In this document: positions 10,088 through 20,358 of the stretch, one piece after another
Layout of the letters: every line of letters starts with the position of its first letter
How positions within the stretch are numbered: the first letter of the stretch is position 1
DNA from: Candidatus Kryptobacter tengchongensis
GTDB lineage: Bacteria; Bacteroidota; Ignavibacteria; Kryptoniales; Kryptoniaceae
Reading direction: 5' to 3'
Assembly: GCA_001485605.1 (NCBI GenBank)
Contig: FAON01000016.1
Coordinates: 31,949 to 95,948 of the forward strand
Length of the DNA: 64,000 bases
Translations under genes and position numbers: made by a program
Notes under the pieces: generated by a model
The model's database searches: none
What the model saw: the letters and a program-made list of their open reading frames with translations, nothing else
Told to the model about the DNA's origin: nothing

Positions 10088-10895
10088 TTTCTTTCAGGAC
10101 ATCAATTATTTCAAAATTGTGCATTTGAAGATATTCCTCAATTATTCCATGTTCAAAGTCAAGGTAACCTGATATGATTAGAAGTCCGTTGTCTTTAAGT
10201 TTATTGTAAAACTTTTCCATCATGTTGATGATTGCATTTTTATTTATGTTTGCAAGGATGAAATCAAAGTCAGTTTCATTCACATCATCAATTGAGCCAA
10301 GCATCACTTTAAATTTTTCTTTAACATTGTTAATTTCTGCGTTTTCAATGGCATTTTTATAAGCCCAGTGGTCGTTATCAACCCCAATGGCTATTTTAGC
10401 ACCAAGTTTAATTGCAGCTATTGCAAGTATTCCGGAACCAGTGCCAACATCAAGAACTTTGCAGTTTGGCTTAATATATTTTTCAATTGCTTTTAACATA
10501 AGTCGTGTGGTTTCGTGATGTCCTGTTCCGAAAGCCATTTTAGGGTCAATTTGAATGATTATTTTCGCGGGGTTATGATATTCTTTCCAGGTTGGTTTTA
10601 TCACGAATTTTTCGCCGACCTCAATTGGTTCAATGCTTTGTTCCCATATCTTGTTCCAGTCTTCGTCGGGGATTTCTTTAATTGATATTTCTAAAGTGGG
10701 GTTTCCTTTTTGCAAATTTTGAATCAGGTTCAGAATTTCATTTACTTTTTCTTCTTCTTTGAAATAACATTTGAGCATATTTTCATCTTCCCAACATCCA
10801 GCAGTTCCAAGTTCGCCAGCAAGGTAAATTATTTCGTCTTTTACATTTTCAGGGGCATTTGATATAGATATTTCAATCCAAAAACGCTGTTTCAT
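10056..10895 (-). CDS. prmA: Ribosomal protein L11 methyltransferase
   Basis: SAM-dependent methyltransferase expected to trimethylate ribosomal protein L11. The 279 residues fit the PrmA family: an N-terminal substrate-recognition domain, the AFGTGHHETT block near residue 121-130, and SAM-binding motif I VLDVGTGSGILAIA at 147-160. The NIN triplet in FILANINKNA fits the motif IV that contacts the target amine. It is the first gene of a two-gene minus-strand unit with ppx and is divergent from the NfeD-type protease gene; the 122-base gap must hold both promoters, but I see no convincing one. Confidence 0.93.
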   Translation of the reverse strand: MKQRFWIEISISNAPENVKDEIIYLAGELGTAGCWEDENMLKCYFKEEEKVNEILNLIQNLQKGNPTLEISIKEIPDEDWNKIWEQSIEPIEVGEKFVIKPTWKEYHNPAKIIIQIDPKMAFGTGHHETTRLMLKAIEKYIKPNCKVLDVGTGSGILAIAAIKLGAKIAIGVDNDHWAYKNAIENAEINNVKEKFKVMLGSIDDVNETDFDFILANINKNAIINMMEKFYNKLKDNGLLIISGYLDFEHGIIEEYLQMHNFEIIDVLKENEWYATVARK

Positions 10896-11017
10896 TTTTT
10901 CAAGAGAAAAATTTCGTTTAAGAGTTTCATCTGGCGATTAAAGTAGTTATTTTCTTGCAACAAAGCAAGTTTTTTCGTAAAATTGAAGATGGAAGGCAAA
11001 TAAAATAAATTCCTCCG

Positions 11018-12310
11018 ATGAGAAATTTAATTTTATTTTTGTTTTTAGGGTTGGCTCAAGTGTTTGCTGATAATTTTGTTTATGTGATAAAGGTTGAGGG
11101 GACGATAAACCCTGCAACTGCTGATTATATTTCCAATTCAATAAGGAAAGCAACTGAGGAAGGGGCTGAGTGTCTTATTATAGAGCTTGATACTCCTGGG
11201 GGACTTCTTGAATCAACAAGAACGATTGTAAAGGCGATTCTCGGGGCTGAAATACCTGTTGTTGTTTTCGTATATCCATCGGGTGCTCGTGCTGGTTCTG
11301 CGGGTGTTTTTATAACTCTTTCAGCTCACATTGCTGTAATGGCTCCTGGGACAAACATTGGGGCTGCTCATCCGGTTGGGCTTGGTGGCATGGGAGATAC
11401 TTCAAAGGTGATGGAACAAAAAGTTACAAATGATGCAGCAGCTTTTGTGAGGACAATTGCTGAAAAAAGGAATAGGAATGTGAAATGGGCTGAGAGGGCT
11501 GTGCGTGAAAGTATTTCCTCAACTGAGACGGAGGCGCTAAAGGATAGCGTAATTGATTTGATTGCGAAGGATTTGAAGGATTTACTTGAAAAAATTGACG
11601 GACGCACTGTGAAGGTTGATTCAAGGGATAAGGTATTAAAAACAAAAGATGCGAGGATAAAATTTGTTGAAATGAACTGGCGTGAACGCCTCCTTGCGTT
11701 GATAAGTGATCCGAACATTGCTTATATTTTGCTTTTGCTTGGGATATATGGGATTTTATTTGAACTTTATAATCCGGGTTCAATTTTCCCGGGTGTAATT
11801 GGGGCGATTTGCCTTATCCTTGCGTTTTATTCATTGCAGGCGTTGCCTATAAATTACGCAGGGCTTGCGTTGATAATACTTGGTATAATTTTGTTGTTAC
11901 TTGAGATTAAAATCGTAAGCCATGGGCTTTTGACCATCGGTGGGGCAATTTCTCTTTTGCTTGGTTCTATAATGTTAATAAATTCACCATTTGAACTTAT
12001 GCAAATATCATTAACCGTGATAATAACGGCTGTTGCTTTGACGGTTTTATTTTTTCTCTTCGCAATAGGAATGGCTTTGAAAGCCCAGACGAGAAAACCA
12101 TCCACGGGGAAGGAAGCGTTAGTGGGCGAGGTTGGAATTGCGCTTACCCAGTTCAAACCAACTAAAGATGGATGGGCAACCGGTCAAGTCAGAGTTCACG
12201 GCGAAATATGGAGGGCGATAAGTCAGGATAAAATTAACCCAAATGAGGAAATAGTTGTCAAGGGCGTTGAGGGATTAACATTGAAAGTAGAAAAGGTAGA
12301 TAAAAAGTGA
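11018..12310 (+). CDS. NfeD-type membrane serine protease (ClpP class)
   Basis: Member of the long NfeD (PH1510-like, family S49-related) group, which cleaves hydrophobic stretches such as the C-terminus of its partner stomatin. A signal peptide (about 1-17) precedes a ClpP-fold protease domain with LDTPGG at 58-62, catalytic Ser94 in RAGSAGVF, and Lys135 as the likely base. Ser94 and Lys135 are 41 residues apart, the same spacing as recalled for the archaeal enzyme. Several membrane helices follow (about 230-350), then a C-terminal NfeD OB-fold domain. The stomatin-like gene follows by 35 bases, the classical partnership. Confidence 0.92.
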   Translation: MRNLILFLFLGLAQVFADNFVYVIKVEGTINPATADYISNSIRKATEEGAECLIIELDTPGGLLESTRTIVKAILGAEIPVVVFVYPSGARAGSAGVFITLSAHIAVMAPGTNIGAAHPVGLGGMGDTSKVMEQKVTNDAAAFVRTIAEKRNRNVKWAERAVRESISSTETEALKDSVIDLIAKDLKDLLEKIDGRTVKVDSRDKVLKTKDARIKFVEMNWRERLLALISDPNIAYILLLLGIYGILFELYNPGSIFPGVIGAICLILAFYSLQALPINYAGLALIILGIILLLLEIKIVSHGLLTIGGAISLLLGSIMLINSPFELMQISLTVIITAVALTVLFFLFAIGMALKAQTRKPSTGKEALVGEVGIALTQFKPTKDGWATGQVRVHGEIWRAISQDKINPNEEIVVKGVEGLTLKVEKVDKK

Positions 12311-12344
12311 GAAATTAAAAAATCAAAAAATCCGGAGGCAGGCC

Positions 12345-13103
12345 ATGACAATATCACTTTTAACAGTAGTTATAGTTTTCTTAATAATCATACTTTCAAG
12401 TGCTATAAGAGTTCTCCGTGAATATGAGAGAGGTGTTGTTTTCAGACTTGGTAGATTGATAGGGGCGAAGGGTCCAGGACTTATATTTTTGATTCCGATA
12501 GTTGATAGGATGGTAAAGGTGAGTTTGAGAACTGTTGTCCTTGATGTCCCACCTCAAGATGTTATAACAAGGGATAATGTTTCAATAAAAGTTAATGCTG
12601 TAGTTTATTTCAGGGTTGTTGATCCAGAGAAAGCGATAGTTGAAGTTGAAGACTACCTTTATGCGACATCTCAGCTTTCTCAGACGACTTTGAGAAGTGT
12701 CCTTGGTCAGAGTGAACTTGATGAAATTCTTTCAGAGAGAGAAAAAATAAATCAAAACCTTCAGCAAATAATTGATGCTCATACTGATCCTTGGGGCATC
12801 AAGGTTTCAATGGTTGAGATAAAACATGTTGATCTTCCTGAGGAAATGAAGAGAGCAATGGCAAGGCAAGCAGAAGCAGAGAGGGAAAGGAGAGCAAAGG
12901 TAATTCACGCTGAGGGTGAATATCAAGCAGCTCAACGCCTTGCCGAAGCAGCTCAAATCATAGGACAATATCCAACGGCAATCCAACTCAGATTTTTACA
13001 AACATTAACCGAAGTAGCTTCTGAAAAGAACTCAACAACAATTTTTCCGATCCCGATTGAGCTTATAAGACCATTTATTGAAACTGGTGATAAAAAGAAA
13101 TAG
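12345..13103 (+). CDS. Stomatin-like SPFH/band 7 protein (slipin)
   Basis: Membrane-microdomain scaffold protein of 252 residues: an N-terminal membrane segment (about 3-20), the [11 protein letters not shown] start of the SPFH domain, [13 protein letters not shown], and a coiled, Ala/Glu/Arg-rich stretch ([18 protein letters not shown]). The C-terminus has the hydrophobic FPIPIELI end expected for slipins. A ribosome binding site (GGAGG) precedes the ATG. It forms an operon with the NfeD-type protease upstream, whose likely substrate it is, and with the PfkB kinase downstream (11-base gap). Confidence 0.93.
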   Translation: MTISLLTVVIVFLIIILSSAIRVLREYERGVVFRLGRLIGAKGPGLIFLIPIVDRMVKVSLRTVVLDVPPQDVITRDNVSIKVNAVVYFRVVDPEKAIVEVEDYLYATSQLSQTTLRSVLGQSELDEILSEREKINQNLQQIIDAHTDPWGIKVSMVEIKHVDLPEEMKRAMARQAEAERERRAKVIHAEGEYQAAQRLAEAAQIIGQYPTAIQLRFLQTLTEVASEKNSTTIFPIPIELIRPFIETGDKKK

Positions 13104-13114
13104 GGAGGATTTAT

Positions 13115-14029
13115 TTGAAGCTTCTTGTTGTGGGCTCTGTAGCACTTGACACAATTGAAACGCCGTTTGACAAAGTAGTAGATGCGCCTGGAGGTTCAGC
13201 TCTTTACATTTCAATTTCGGCAAGTTATTTTACTAAATCAATCGGGCTTGTTGGAATTATCGGTGATGATTTCCCAAGTGATGTAATTGATGATTTGAAG
13301 GGAAGGGGTGTGAATCTGAAAGGATTGAAAATTATAAATGGTGGTAAAACATTTAGATGGGCTGGGAAATATCATTATGATATGAACACAAGGGAAACCA
13401 TCTATACTCATTTGAACGTATTTGCTGATTTTAAGCCTGTCATACCCGATGAGTTTAAGTCAAGTGAGTATGTATGTCTTGGTAATATTGATCCGACCCT
13501 TCAGATGAGTGTTCTTGATCAGGTTGATAACCCAAAGCTTGTAATTGCTGATACAATGAATTTTTGGATTGAGAGAAAATACGATGAGTTGCTTGAGACA
13601 TTGAAGCGAGTAAATGTTTTAATTGTTAATGATGCTGAAGCCAGACAAATTGCAAGGGAGCCGAATCTAATAAAGGCTGGCAAAAAAATTTTGAAACTTG
13701 GTCCCGATGTTGTGATAATTAAAAAGGGTGAGCATGGGGCAGTTTTGATGATTGATAGCGTGATTTTTTCTGCTCCTGCTTATCCGATAGAGTCAATCCA
13801 AGATCCAACAGGCGCTGGGGATACATTTGCGGGTGGTTTTGCTGGCTGGATTGCAAAAACAGATGATATTTCGGAGAAAAATTTGAGAAAAGCAGTAATT
13901 TATGGAAGCGCAATCGCTTCTTTTTGTGTTGAGGGCTTCGGGATAAATAGAATTAGGAATTTGTCATGGAAGGAGATTCAGGAGAGATTTGAGGCTTTTC
14001 GGGAAATAACAAAGTTTGAAGTGGATTAG
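13115..14029 (+). CDS. PfkB-family carbohydrate kinase
   Basis: Ribokinase-like sugar or nucleoside kinase of 304 residues. The N-terminal GGSALYIS corresponds to the family's GGxxxN-type substrate loop, and the C-terminal signature DPTGAGDTFAGGF lies at about 230-242 with the catalytic Asp. The substrate cannot be assigned. A TTG start is chosen because a strong ribosome binding site (GGGAGGA at 13103-13109) sits 5 bases before it and the first residues (MKLLVVGSVALD) are the normal beginning of the fold. It follows the slipin gene at once and is probably in the same transcript. Confidence 0.88.
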   Translation: MKLLVVGSVALDTIETPFDKVVDAPGGSALYISISASYFTKSIGLVGIIGDDFPSDVIDDLKGRGVNLKGLKIINGGKTFRWAGKYHYDMNTRETIYTHLNVFADFKPVIPDEFKSSEYVCLGNIDPTLQMSVLDQVDNPKLVIADTMNFWIERKYDELLETLKRVNVLIVNDAEARQIAREPNLIKAGKKILKLGPDVVIIKKGEHGAVLMIDSVIFSAPAYPIESIQDPTGAGDTFAGGFAGWIAKTDDISEKNLRKAVIYGSAIASFCVEGFGINRIRNLSWKEIQERFEAFREITKFEVD

Positions 14030-14180
14030 ATGAAAAGGAGAAAGAATTTCCTCCAATTAAAATGTTAATTAGCCATCTCTTTTTCAGCCGATGTTCTCTT
14101 GGTTTCATATCCAGTTAAGATGTTTGAGGTAAATTTTTCCTTCATTTTTATTAAATTTAACTGCACTTTGTATAACAAAA

Positions 14181-16775
14181 TTGAAAGTGATGGTGAAAAA
14201 ATCTTTTTTAGTTCTCTGTGTCTTATGTTTTTTGAACCTTAATTTAAGGGCACTCCAATCCGAGGTTAAAAAATTCCTTTTCAATGGTAATCCAACCCTT
14301 ATAGGGCTTGATGCTGGAATGTTTCAAGATACCGAGACAAGATTTAAGGTTGACCTGTCTGGGAAATGGCTTGCAAAGATTGATGGAGAGAAAAAGTGGT
14401 TTGAGGTGTTAATTCCATCAGCTTATGATTTCACTGGTAAGGTGACATTTAGAAAAAGCTTCAACCTTCCGGATACGCTTGTTCGGAATAAAACTCTATT
14501 TCTTGTCGCTTACGGGATAAATTATGAGTGTAAAGTTTTTGTCAATGGTCAGTTTCTTACGAGGCACATCGGTGGTTATACATCTTTTGTTGTTAGAATT
14601 CCAGATAGAATATTGAACACAGGCGAAAACATTTTGGAAATTCAGGTAAGTAATGAGCTTAATTCAAAAACGACCATTCCCCTACGGCATCAGGTCTGGG
14701 CGTGGAGAAATTACGGTGGAATTTATAGGGATATTTACATCCTTGTAGCTCCAAAGGTTTGGATTGACGATGCACGGGTTGTGTATTCGTTTAGTTCTAA
14801 TTTTTCAATTTTAAACGGCGAAGTTGAGGCTTATCTTTCCTCGGGTGAAATTTCAAAACTTTTCAACGATAAAAATTTTGATGTAAAACTTCAAATTTTT
14901 GAAAAAACTGGCGAAGTATTTATAACAGAGACAAAGCCTTTGACATTTTTTGTGGATGATTTAAGAAGTTTAAAGATCAAAATTCCATTTACTATCTATA
15001 ATCCAAATCTCTGGTCACCAGAGACACCTTCGCTTTACATTTTAAAACTTTTGGTTACAAACCTTGGCAGGGTTGTGGATGAGTTTATCATCGTCACAGG
15101 TTTCAGGGATATAAAAATTGGGAATGGAGATATTTATCTGAATGGGAGAAGGGTTGTTTTGAAGGGGATCTCAAGGCATGAAGATCACCCGAGATTTGGG
15201 AACGCTTTAAGTTATGAGGAGATGGAAAGGGATATAATTTTAATAAAGAGCATGGGAGCAAATGCTGTTAGGCTTGGACATTATCCAGCGCATCCATATA
15301 TTTTGAACTTGTGCGATAGATATGGGCTCTTTGTTCTTGAAGAGATCCCAGTGTGGAATGTTCCTGTGGATATTTTAACAACGGAAAGATATATTTCACT
15401 TGCAAAGGATTATGTTTCAGAGATGATCACCAGGGATAAGAATCATCCAAGCGTTCTGGCGTGGGGCATTGGGAACGAGTTTGATTCTGCAGATGAAGAA
15501 GCAAGGAAGTATGTCAAGGAATTGGTTAAATTTGTTAAGTCAATTGACAATAGACCCGTTTATTACGCCTCAAGGATGATAAAAAATGATGTTTGTGTGG
15601 ATCTTGTTGATCTTGCATGTGTCAATGTTTACATTGATGATTTTGAAAAATTTACGGAGAGCATAGAATACTGGAGAAGTAAATATCGTGATAAACCAGT
15701 TATAATAACCGAGTATGGGAAAGCGGTTCAAATTGGAAACAGAAATGGTTATTCAGATCCTTTTTCGTATGAAAGTCAGGCAAAGTATATACTTGAGCGA
15801 TACAGGTTGATTCAGGAGATGAATTATGATGGCTCTTTTGTTTGGGTTTTTGCCGATTGGAGGGGTGAAAGACCTGTTATGACGCTTCCAAATCAAGATT
15901 TATATCTTTACACAATGGGGGTTGTTTCGTATGATAGGGAAAAAAGACCAGCTTATGAGGTTCTGAAGGCGCTTTATACGGATGGGAAAGTCCCAACGCT
16001 TGCAATTGGTGATTATTCTGAAAGCATCCCTGCCATCTATACAGTTGCTGGTATAGTTCTTTTACTTTTCCTTTCCTATATCTACTACTCATATCGCTGG
16101 TTCAGGGAGAATTTTAACAGGGCAACTTTCAGACCTTATAATTTCTTTGCTGATGTAAGAGATCAATATATGATATCATTCGGGCAAACAAGTTTGCTTG
16201 CGTTAATAATTTCAACAACGCTTGGTGTTTTTATCGGTGGTGTTTTAAACAGGTTAAAGCAAAATGAGTTTCTTGATTATATCCTAACGCATTTGATCTT
16301 CATTGACTGGTTGAAGGTGAAGTTAATTTCAATGATATGGAATCCGGTTGCTTCTGTGTTATATTGTTCTCTTTTTTCATTTGTTTTGATTTTGCTTTTG
16401 ACATTTGTCGTTCAAATTTTTTCAGCCTTCGTTCGTGTTAAGGTCTTTTTAAATGATTCTTATTCTATTGTCGTATGGTCTTTTCTGCCTGTTATATTTT
16501 TGATTCCGATTGACATAGTTTTATATAGGGTGATAGGGAATTTTGAGGCTGGGATTATGATAGTTTTGCTTGGTTTGATTATCATTTTGATTTCATTCGT
16601 GAGGTTGATAAAGGGAATATCAATAATTTATGAGGTGAGTCAATTGCGTGTTTCTCTTTTCTCGCTGGGTTTAATTCTGATCTTGTTAAGTGCTTTTTTG
16701 ATTTTTTACGATTTCAAATTTTCATCGCTTGCATATTTGAAGTTTTTGTTAAATATTTTAAATAGTGTAAAATAA
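14181..16775 (+). CDS. Glycoside hydrolase family 2 enzyme fused to a multi-helix membrane domain
   Basis: 864 residues. A signal-like N-terminus is followed by a jelly-roll sugar-binding domain, an Ig-like domain and a TIM barrel of GH2 (beta-galactosidase/glucuronidase/mannosidase clan). Acid/base Glu433 lies in GIGNEFD and nucleophile Glu511 in IITEYGK, so the enzyme should be active. From about residue 615 the protein becomes strongly hydrophobic, with about six membrane helices (near 618-638, 665-690, 730-755, 763-787, 792-817, 824-846). GH2 enzymes are normally soluble, so this fusion is unusual. The substrate is unknown. The start is TTG 14181, or ATG 14190 just inside it. Nothing else for polysaccharide use lies nearby. 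Confidence 0.88.
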   Translation: MKVMVKKSFLVLCVLCFLNLNLRALQSEVKKFLFNGNPTLIGLDAGMFQDTETRFKVDLSGKWLAKIDGEKKWFEVLIPSAYDFTGKVTFRKSFNLPDTLVRNKTLFLVAYGINYECKVFVNGQFLTRHIGGYTSFVVRIPDRILNTGENILEIQVSNELNSKTTIPLRHQVWAWRNYGGIYRDIYILVAPKVWIDDARVVYSFSSNFSILNGEVEAYLSSGEISKLFNDKNFDVKLQIFEKTGEVFITETKPLTFFVDDLRSLKIKIPFTIYNPNLWSPETPSLYILKLLVTNLGRVVDEFIIVTGFRDIKIGNGDIYLNGRRVVLKGISRHEDHPRFGNALSYEEMERDIILIKSMGANAVRLGHYPAHPYILNLCDRYGLFVLEEIPVWNVPVDILTTERYISLAKDYVSEMITRDKNHPSVLAWGIGNEFDSADEEARKYVKELVKFVKSIDNRPVYYASRMIKNDVCVDLVDLACVNVYIDDFEKFTESIEYWRSKYRDKPVIITEYGKAVQIGNRNGYSDPFSYESQAKYILERYRLIQEMNYDGSFVWVFADWRGERPVMTLPNQDLYLYTMGVVSYDREKRPAYEVLKALYTDGKVPTLAIGDYSESIPAIYTVAGIVLLLFLSYIYYSYRWFRENFNRATFRPYNFFADVRDQYMISFGQTSLLALIISTTLGVFIGGVLNRLKQNEFLDYILTHLIFIDWLKVKLISMIWNPVASVLYCSLFSFVLILLLTFVVQIFSAFVRVKVFLNDSYSIVVWSFLPVIFLIPIDIVLYRVIGNFEAGIMIVLLGLIIILISFVRLIKGISIIYEVSQLRVSLFSLGLILILLSAFLIFYDFKFSSLAYLKFLLNILNSVK

Positions 16776-16790
16776 AAGTTACAGGGGTAG

Positions 16791-19700
16791 ATGTATCTTT
16801 CACGACTTGAGATATTTGGTTTTAAGTCATTTGCTCATAGGGTTGAGTTAAAATTTAACGGCGGAATAACAGCAATAGTTGGTCCAAATGGTTGTGGCAA
16901 AACTAACATAGTTGATGCAATAAGATGGGTTCTCGGGGAGCAAAGAGCCAGCGTTTTAAGAAGCGATAAGATGGAAGATGTAATCTTCAATGGGACAAAA
17001 GAAAGAAAACCGCTTGGAATGGCTGAGGTTTCAATTACAATTGAGAATACGAAGGGGATTCTACCGATGGAATATTCAGAGGTCACCATAACGAGAAGAG
17101 TTTTTAGATCAGGGGAAAGTGAGTATTTTTTGAATAAGGTTCCGTGCAGGTTGAAAGATATAATTGACTTATTCGCTGATACTGGTATGGGGGCTAACGC
17201 TTACTCTGTGATTGAGCTGAAAATGATTGAATCGCTTTTGAGTGAAAAGGCAGAGGAGCGAAGAAAACTTTTTGAGGAGGCAGCTGGCGTAACAAAATAT
17301 AAACAAAGGAAAAAAATAACTTTCAGAAAACTTGAGGATGTTAAAAATGATCTTTCAAGAGTAAATGATATAATTCGGGAGGTTCAAAAAAATGTCGCAT
17401 CGCTTGAGAGACAAGCAAAAAAAGCCGAAAAATATAACCAAATCCTTGAGGAATTAAGAAGAAATGAAATTGAACTGTTTGAGAGAGAATATTCAGAACT
17501 TCACAGAACTTTGATATATCTTGAGGAGACATTGAACGCCGAAAGGAATAAAAAAATAAGCGCTGGGGACGAGCTCTCCCGTGGAGAACAGCTTCTTGAG
17601 GTGTTGAGAGGCGAGCTTAGAACAATTGAGGAGCAAATTGAAGAGATACATTCAAAAATTGAATCCGAAAGCAAGGAATTAAGCTTGACGGAGCAGGAAA
17701 TTGTGCTTTTGAAGGAAAGAAAAAAGGTTTTTATAGAGAGAATTGAAAAAATATCAAATGAAAAACTTGAACTTCAACATCGGATTTATGGATTAAATCA
17801 AACAATTGAACAGAAAAAATTAACTTTTGAAGCTATCTCAACCGAGAGGAAAGCTTTGCAGAGTGAATATATTGAGAAAAAGAAAGAACTTGATGGGATA
17901 TCCCGAGAGCTTGACGAGAAAAGGGTCACCGTGAGGAATTTGAATGAAACATTGATTGAAAAGATGGATGAAATTTCACGGAAAAGAAGCGAGATTGAAA
18001 AAATCAAGGGAAAGATGGAGAATTTCAAGGGTAAGATGGATTTGTTAAGCGATGAGAGGAAATCGCATGAAAAAGATATAAATGAGGCTGATTTTGAATT
18101 AAGTGTTCTTTTTGAGAGGAAAGCCACGCTTTTGAATGAGCTTGTGAGCGCAGAGAGAATACTAAATGAAAAGGAAGCATTGAGGGAAAATCTAAGATCA
18201 GAAATTGAGGAGTTGCGAAGGAAATCTTTTGCAATTCAGAACGAGATTGGGAAAAAAGTTTCAAAAATTGATTTTCTGAAAGAGTTAATTGAAAAACATG
18301 TTGACTTATCCGAGGGGGCACAATTTCTTGTGCAGAGTTATAATCCAAATTTTAAAAGTGTTTCAGATATAATTGATGTTGAGCCTGATCTTTCGCTTGC
18401 GATTGAGTCCGCACTTGGGGAATCAGCAGGCTATCTGATCGTTGATACTGTTGAAGAAGCTGAGAAAGCAATTGATGTTTTAAAATCACAAAATAAGAGT
18501 AAGGTTACATTTATCTGCCTTGATAAAATTCCTGAGAATTATGCGTCAAATCTTCCCATCAATGGCGATGGGGTGATCGGTTGGGCGAATGAGCTTGTCC
18601 TGTGTGAGAAGAAGTTTAAGAAAATTGTTGATCTTTTGCTTGATGACTTTCTCGTTGTGAGAGATAAAAATTCGGCAATTGAAGCGTTGAAAAATTATGG
18701 GAATGTTAAATGTGTGACACTTGAAGGTGAAATTTATACAGATGAAGGCTTAATCAAAGGTGGGAGCACTAACGGGTCGTCCCAGAGCATCATTGGAAAG
18801 AGAAGACAGATTGAAATCCTTGAAAATGAAGTTTCAAGGCTCAAAGAGGAATTAAACCATGTTCAGAGTGAAATTGATAAGAAAATTCGTGAATTTGAGG
18901 AGATAAATTTAAAAGGGCTTGCTGATGTTGTGAGAAATGTCCAATTATCAATTTCCGAGGTTGAGAAGATGATAAATCAAGCTGAATATAGAAAAGCCAG
19001 AGCGGTTGAAAGAATTGGAGAGATTGACAAGGAAAGGGAAGAGATCAGCAACGAGATAAAAATGCTTACTGAAGTTCTTGCAAGTCTTGAGGGTGAGGTT
19101 TTGATGCTTGAAAAGGAGAAAGAGAAAATTGAGTATGAACTTTCAGTTGCGACATCTGAATTTGAAACACTTGAGAGAGAATGGAGCGAGAAAGCAGAGC
19201 ATGTCTCTGAACTTAATATCAAACTTGTCTCGCTTGAAAATGATGAGAAAAACATTGATTTGGAGATAAAACGACTTGAGGATGAAGTTGTGAGGGTTTC
19301 AACGAAGATAAGTGAGTATGATGTTGAGATTGAAGAGAGCAAAATTCAAATTGAAGATATGGAGTTTGAAATTGTTGAGTTAAGCGAGAAGCGAAATATG
19401 CTTGAAGGTGAAGTTTCAATGCTTCATGAAAGGTTAAAGGAAATTCAAAGGCAACATAATGAAAAATTAGTTGAAATTCAAACGCTGGAGAGAAAAATAA
19501 AGGAAGAGAGAGCAAGGTATGAGGAATATGTCAGTGCGATGCATGATCTTGAGATAAAGATAAATGAAATAAGATTGAAGATGCAAAATTTGAAGGAGAG
19601 AGCATGGGAGGAATACCAGGTTGAGCTTGAATACAAGGAATTTGCAGATCATAACATTGGGGTTTTGAAAGAGGAAGTTGAGAATTTGAAAACGAAATTG

Positions 19701-20333
19701 AAACTCCTTGGTCCTGTGAATTTACTTGCATTTAACGATTATCAGGAAGAGAAGAAGCGACTTGAATTTTTGATATCACAGAGGGACGATTTACTTGAAT
19801 CGGAGAAAACGCTTAAGGAAACCATTGACGAGATCAACGCAACAGCAGAAAAAAGATTTCTTGAGACATTTGAGAAGATAAGGGAAAATTTCAAGAGGAC
19901 ATTTGAGATACTTTTTGGACCAGACAGTGAAGCGGATTTGAAGCTTGTTCCTGATGAAAATGGAAATGTTGACCCGCTTGAATCAAAGATAGAGATAATG
20001 GCGAAGCCTAAAGGGAAGAGGTTACAATCAATTGATCTTTTATCAGCTGGTGAAAAAACATTGACGGCGATAGCACTTTTATTTGCGATTTACCTTGTTA
20101 AGCCAAGTCCGTTTTGTGTTCTTGATGAAGTTGACGCACCACTTGACGATGCAAACATTGACAGGTTTATAAACCTTTTGAAGGGTTTCTCAAAAGATAC
20201 GCAGTTTATCATAGTCACACATAATAAGAAAACGATGGAGGCAGCTGATACGCTTTACGGAGTGACGATGGAAGAAGAAGGTGTTTCAAAAATTGTCTCG
20301 GTTAGGTTTAAGCAGGGAATTGAACAAGGTTAA
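16791..20333 (+). CDS. smc: Chromosome segregation ATPase SMC
   Basis: Chromosome-organising ATPase that works as a dimer with ScpA/ScpB. The 1180 residues are the usual length. Walker A GPNGCGKT is at 31-38; long coiled coils flank a hinge at about 500-650; the ABC signature LLSAGEKTL is near 1082 and Walker B CVLDEVDAPLDD near 1108. An AGGGG ribosome binding site precedes the ATG. The scpA and scpB genes are not in the window. The stop is 25 bases before the next gene's start, suggesting one transcript. Confidence 0.97.
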   Translation: MYLSRLEIFGFKSFAHRVELKFNGGITAIVGPNGCGKTNIVDAIRWVLGEQRASVLRSDKMEDVIFNGTKERKPLGMAEVSITIENTKGILPMEYSEVTITRRVFRSGESEYFLNKVPCRLKDIIDLFADTGMGANAYSVIELKMIESLLSEKAEERRKLFEEAAGVTKYKQRKKITFRKLEDVKNDLSRVNDIIREVQKNVASLERQAKKAEKYNQILEELRRNEIELFEREYSELHRTLIYLEETLNAERNKKISAGDELSRGEQLLEVLRGELRTIEEQIEEIHSKIESESKELSLTEQEIVLLKERKKVFIERIEKISNEKLELQHRIYGLNQTIEQKKLTFEAISTERKALQSEYIEKKKELDGISRELDEKRVTVRNLNETLIEKMDEISRKRSEIEKIKGKMENFKGKMDLLSDERKSHEKDINEADFELSVLFERKATLLNELVSAERILNEKEALRENLRSEIEELRRKSFAIQNEIGKKVSKIDFLKELIEKHVDLSEGAQFLVQSYNPNFKSVSDIIDVEPDLSLAIESALGESAGYLIVDTVEEAEKAIDVLKSQNKSKVTFICLDKIPENYASNLPINGDGVIGWANELVLCEKKFKKIVDLLLDDFLVVRDKNSAIEALKNYGNVKCVTLEGEIYTDEGLIKGGSTNGSSQSIIGKRRQIEILENEVSRLKEELNHVQSEIDKKIREFEEINLKGLADVVRNVQLSISEVEKMINQAEYRKARAVERIGEIDKEREEISNEIKMLTEVLASLEGEVLMLEKEKEKIEYELSVATSEFETLEREWSEKAEHVSELNIKLVSLENDEKNIDLEIKRLEDEVVRVSTKISEYDVEIEESKIQIEDMEFEIVELSEKRNMLEGEVSMLHERLKEIQRQHNEKLVEIQTLERKIKEERARYEEYVSAMHDLEIKINEIRLKMQNLKERAWEEYQVELEYKEFADHNIGVLKEEVENLKTKLKLLGPVNLLAFNDYQEEKKRLEFLISQRDDLLESEKTLKETIDEINATAEKRFLETFEKIRENFKRTFEILFGPDSEADLKLVPDENGNVDPLESKIEIMAKPKGKRLQSIDLLSAGEKTLTAIALLFAIYLVKPSPFCVLDEVDAPLDDANIDRFINLLKGFSKDTQFIIVTHNKKTMEAADTLYGVTMEEEGVSKIVSVRFKQGIEQG

Positions 20334-20358
20334 TAACTCAAACTATTTTAATGTGTGC

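Noticed and set aside
9627..10172. 181-codon + strand ORF across ppx and prmA
   Set aside because: Antisense to two well-supported genes; no family resemblance.
10954..10975. Hairpin CTTGC / GCAAG plus T-run before the NfeD-type gene
   Set aside because: It has terminator form on the + strand, but no + strand gene ends upstream and the stem is only 5 pairs; probably chance.
20281..20358. N-terminal extension of the MtnX-like phosphatase into smc
   Set aside because: The frame is open there, but the fold begins at the ATG 20359 and the upstream part overlaps the smc end.
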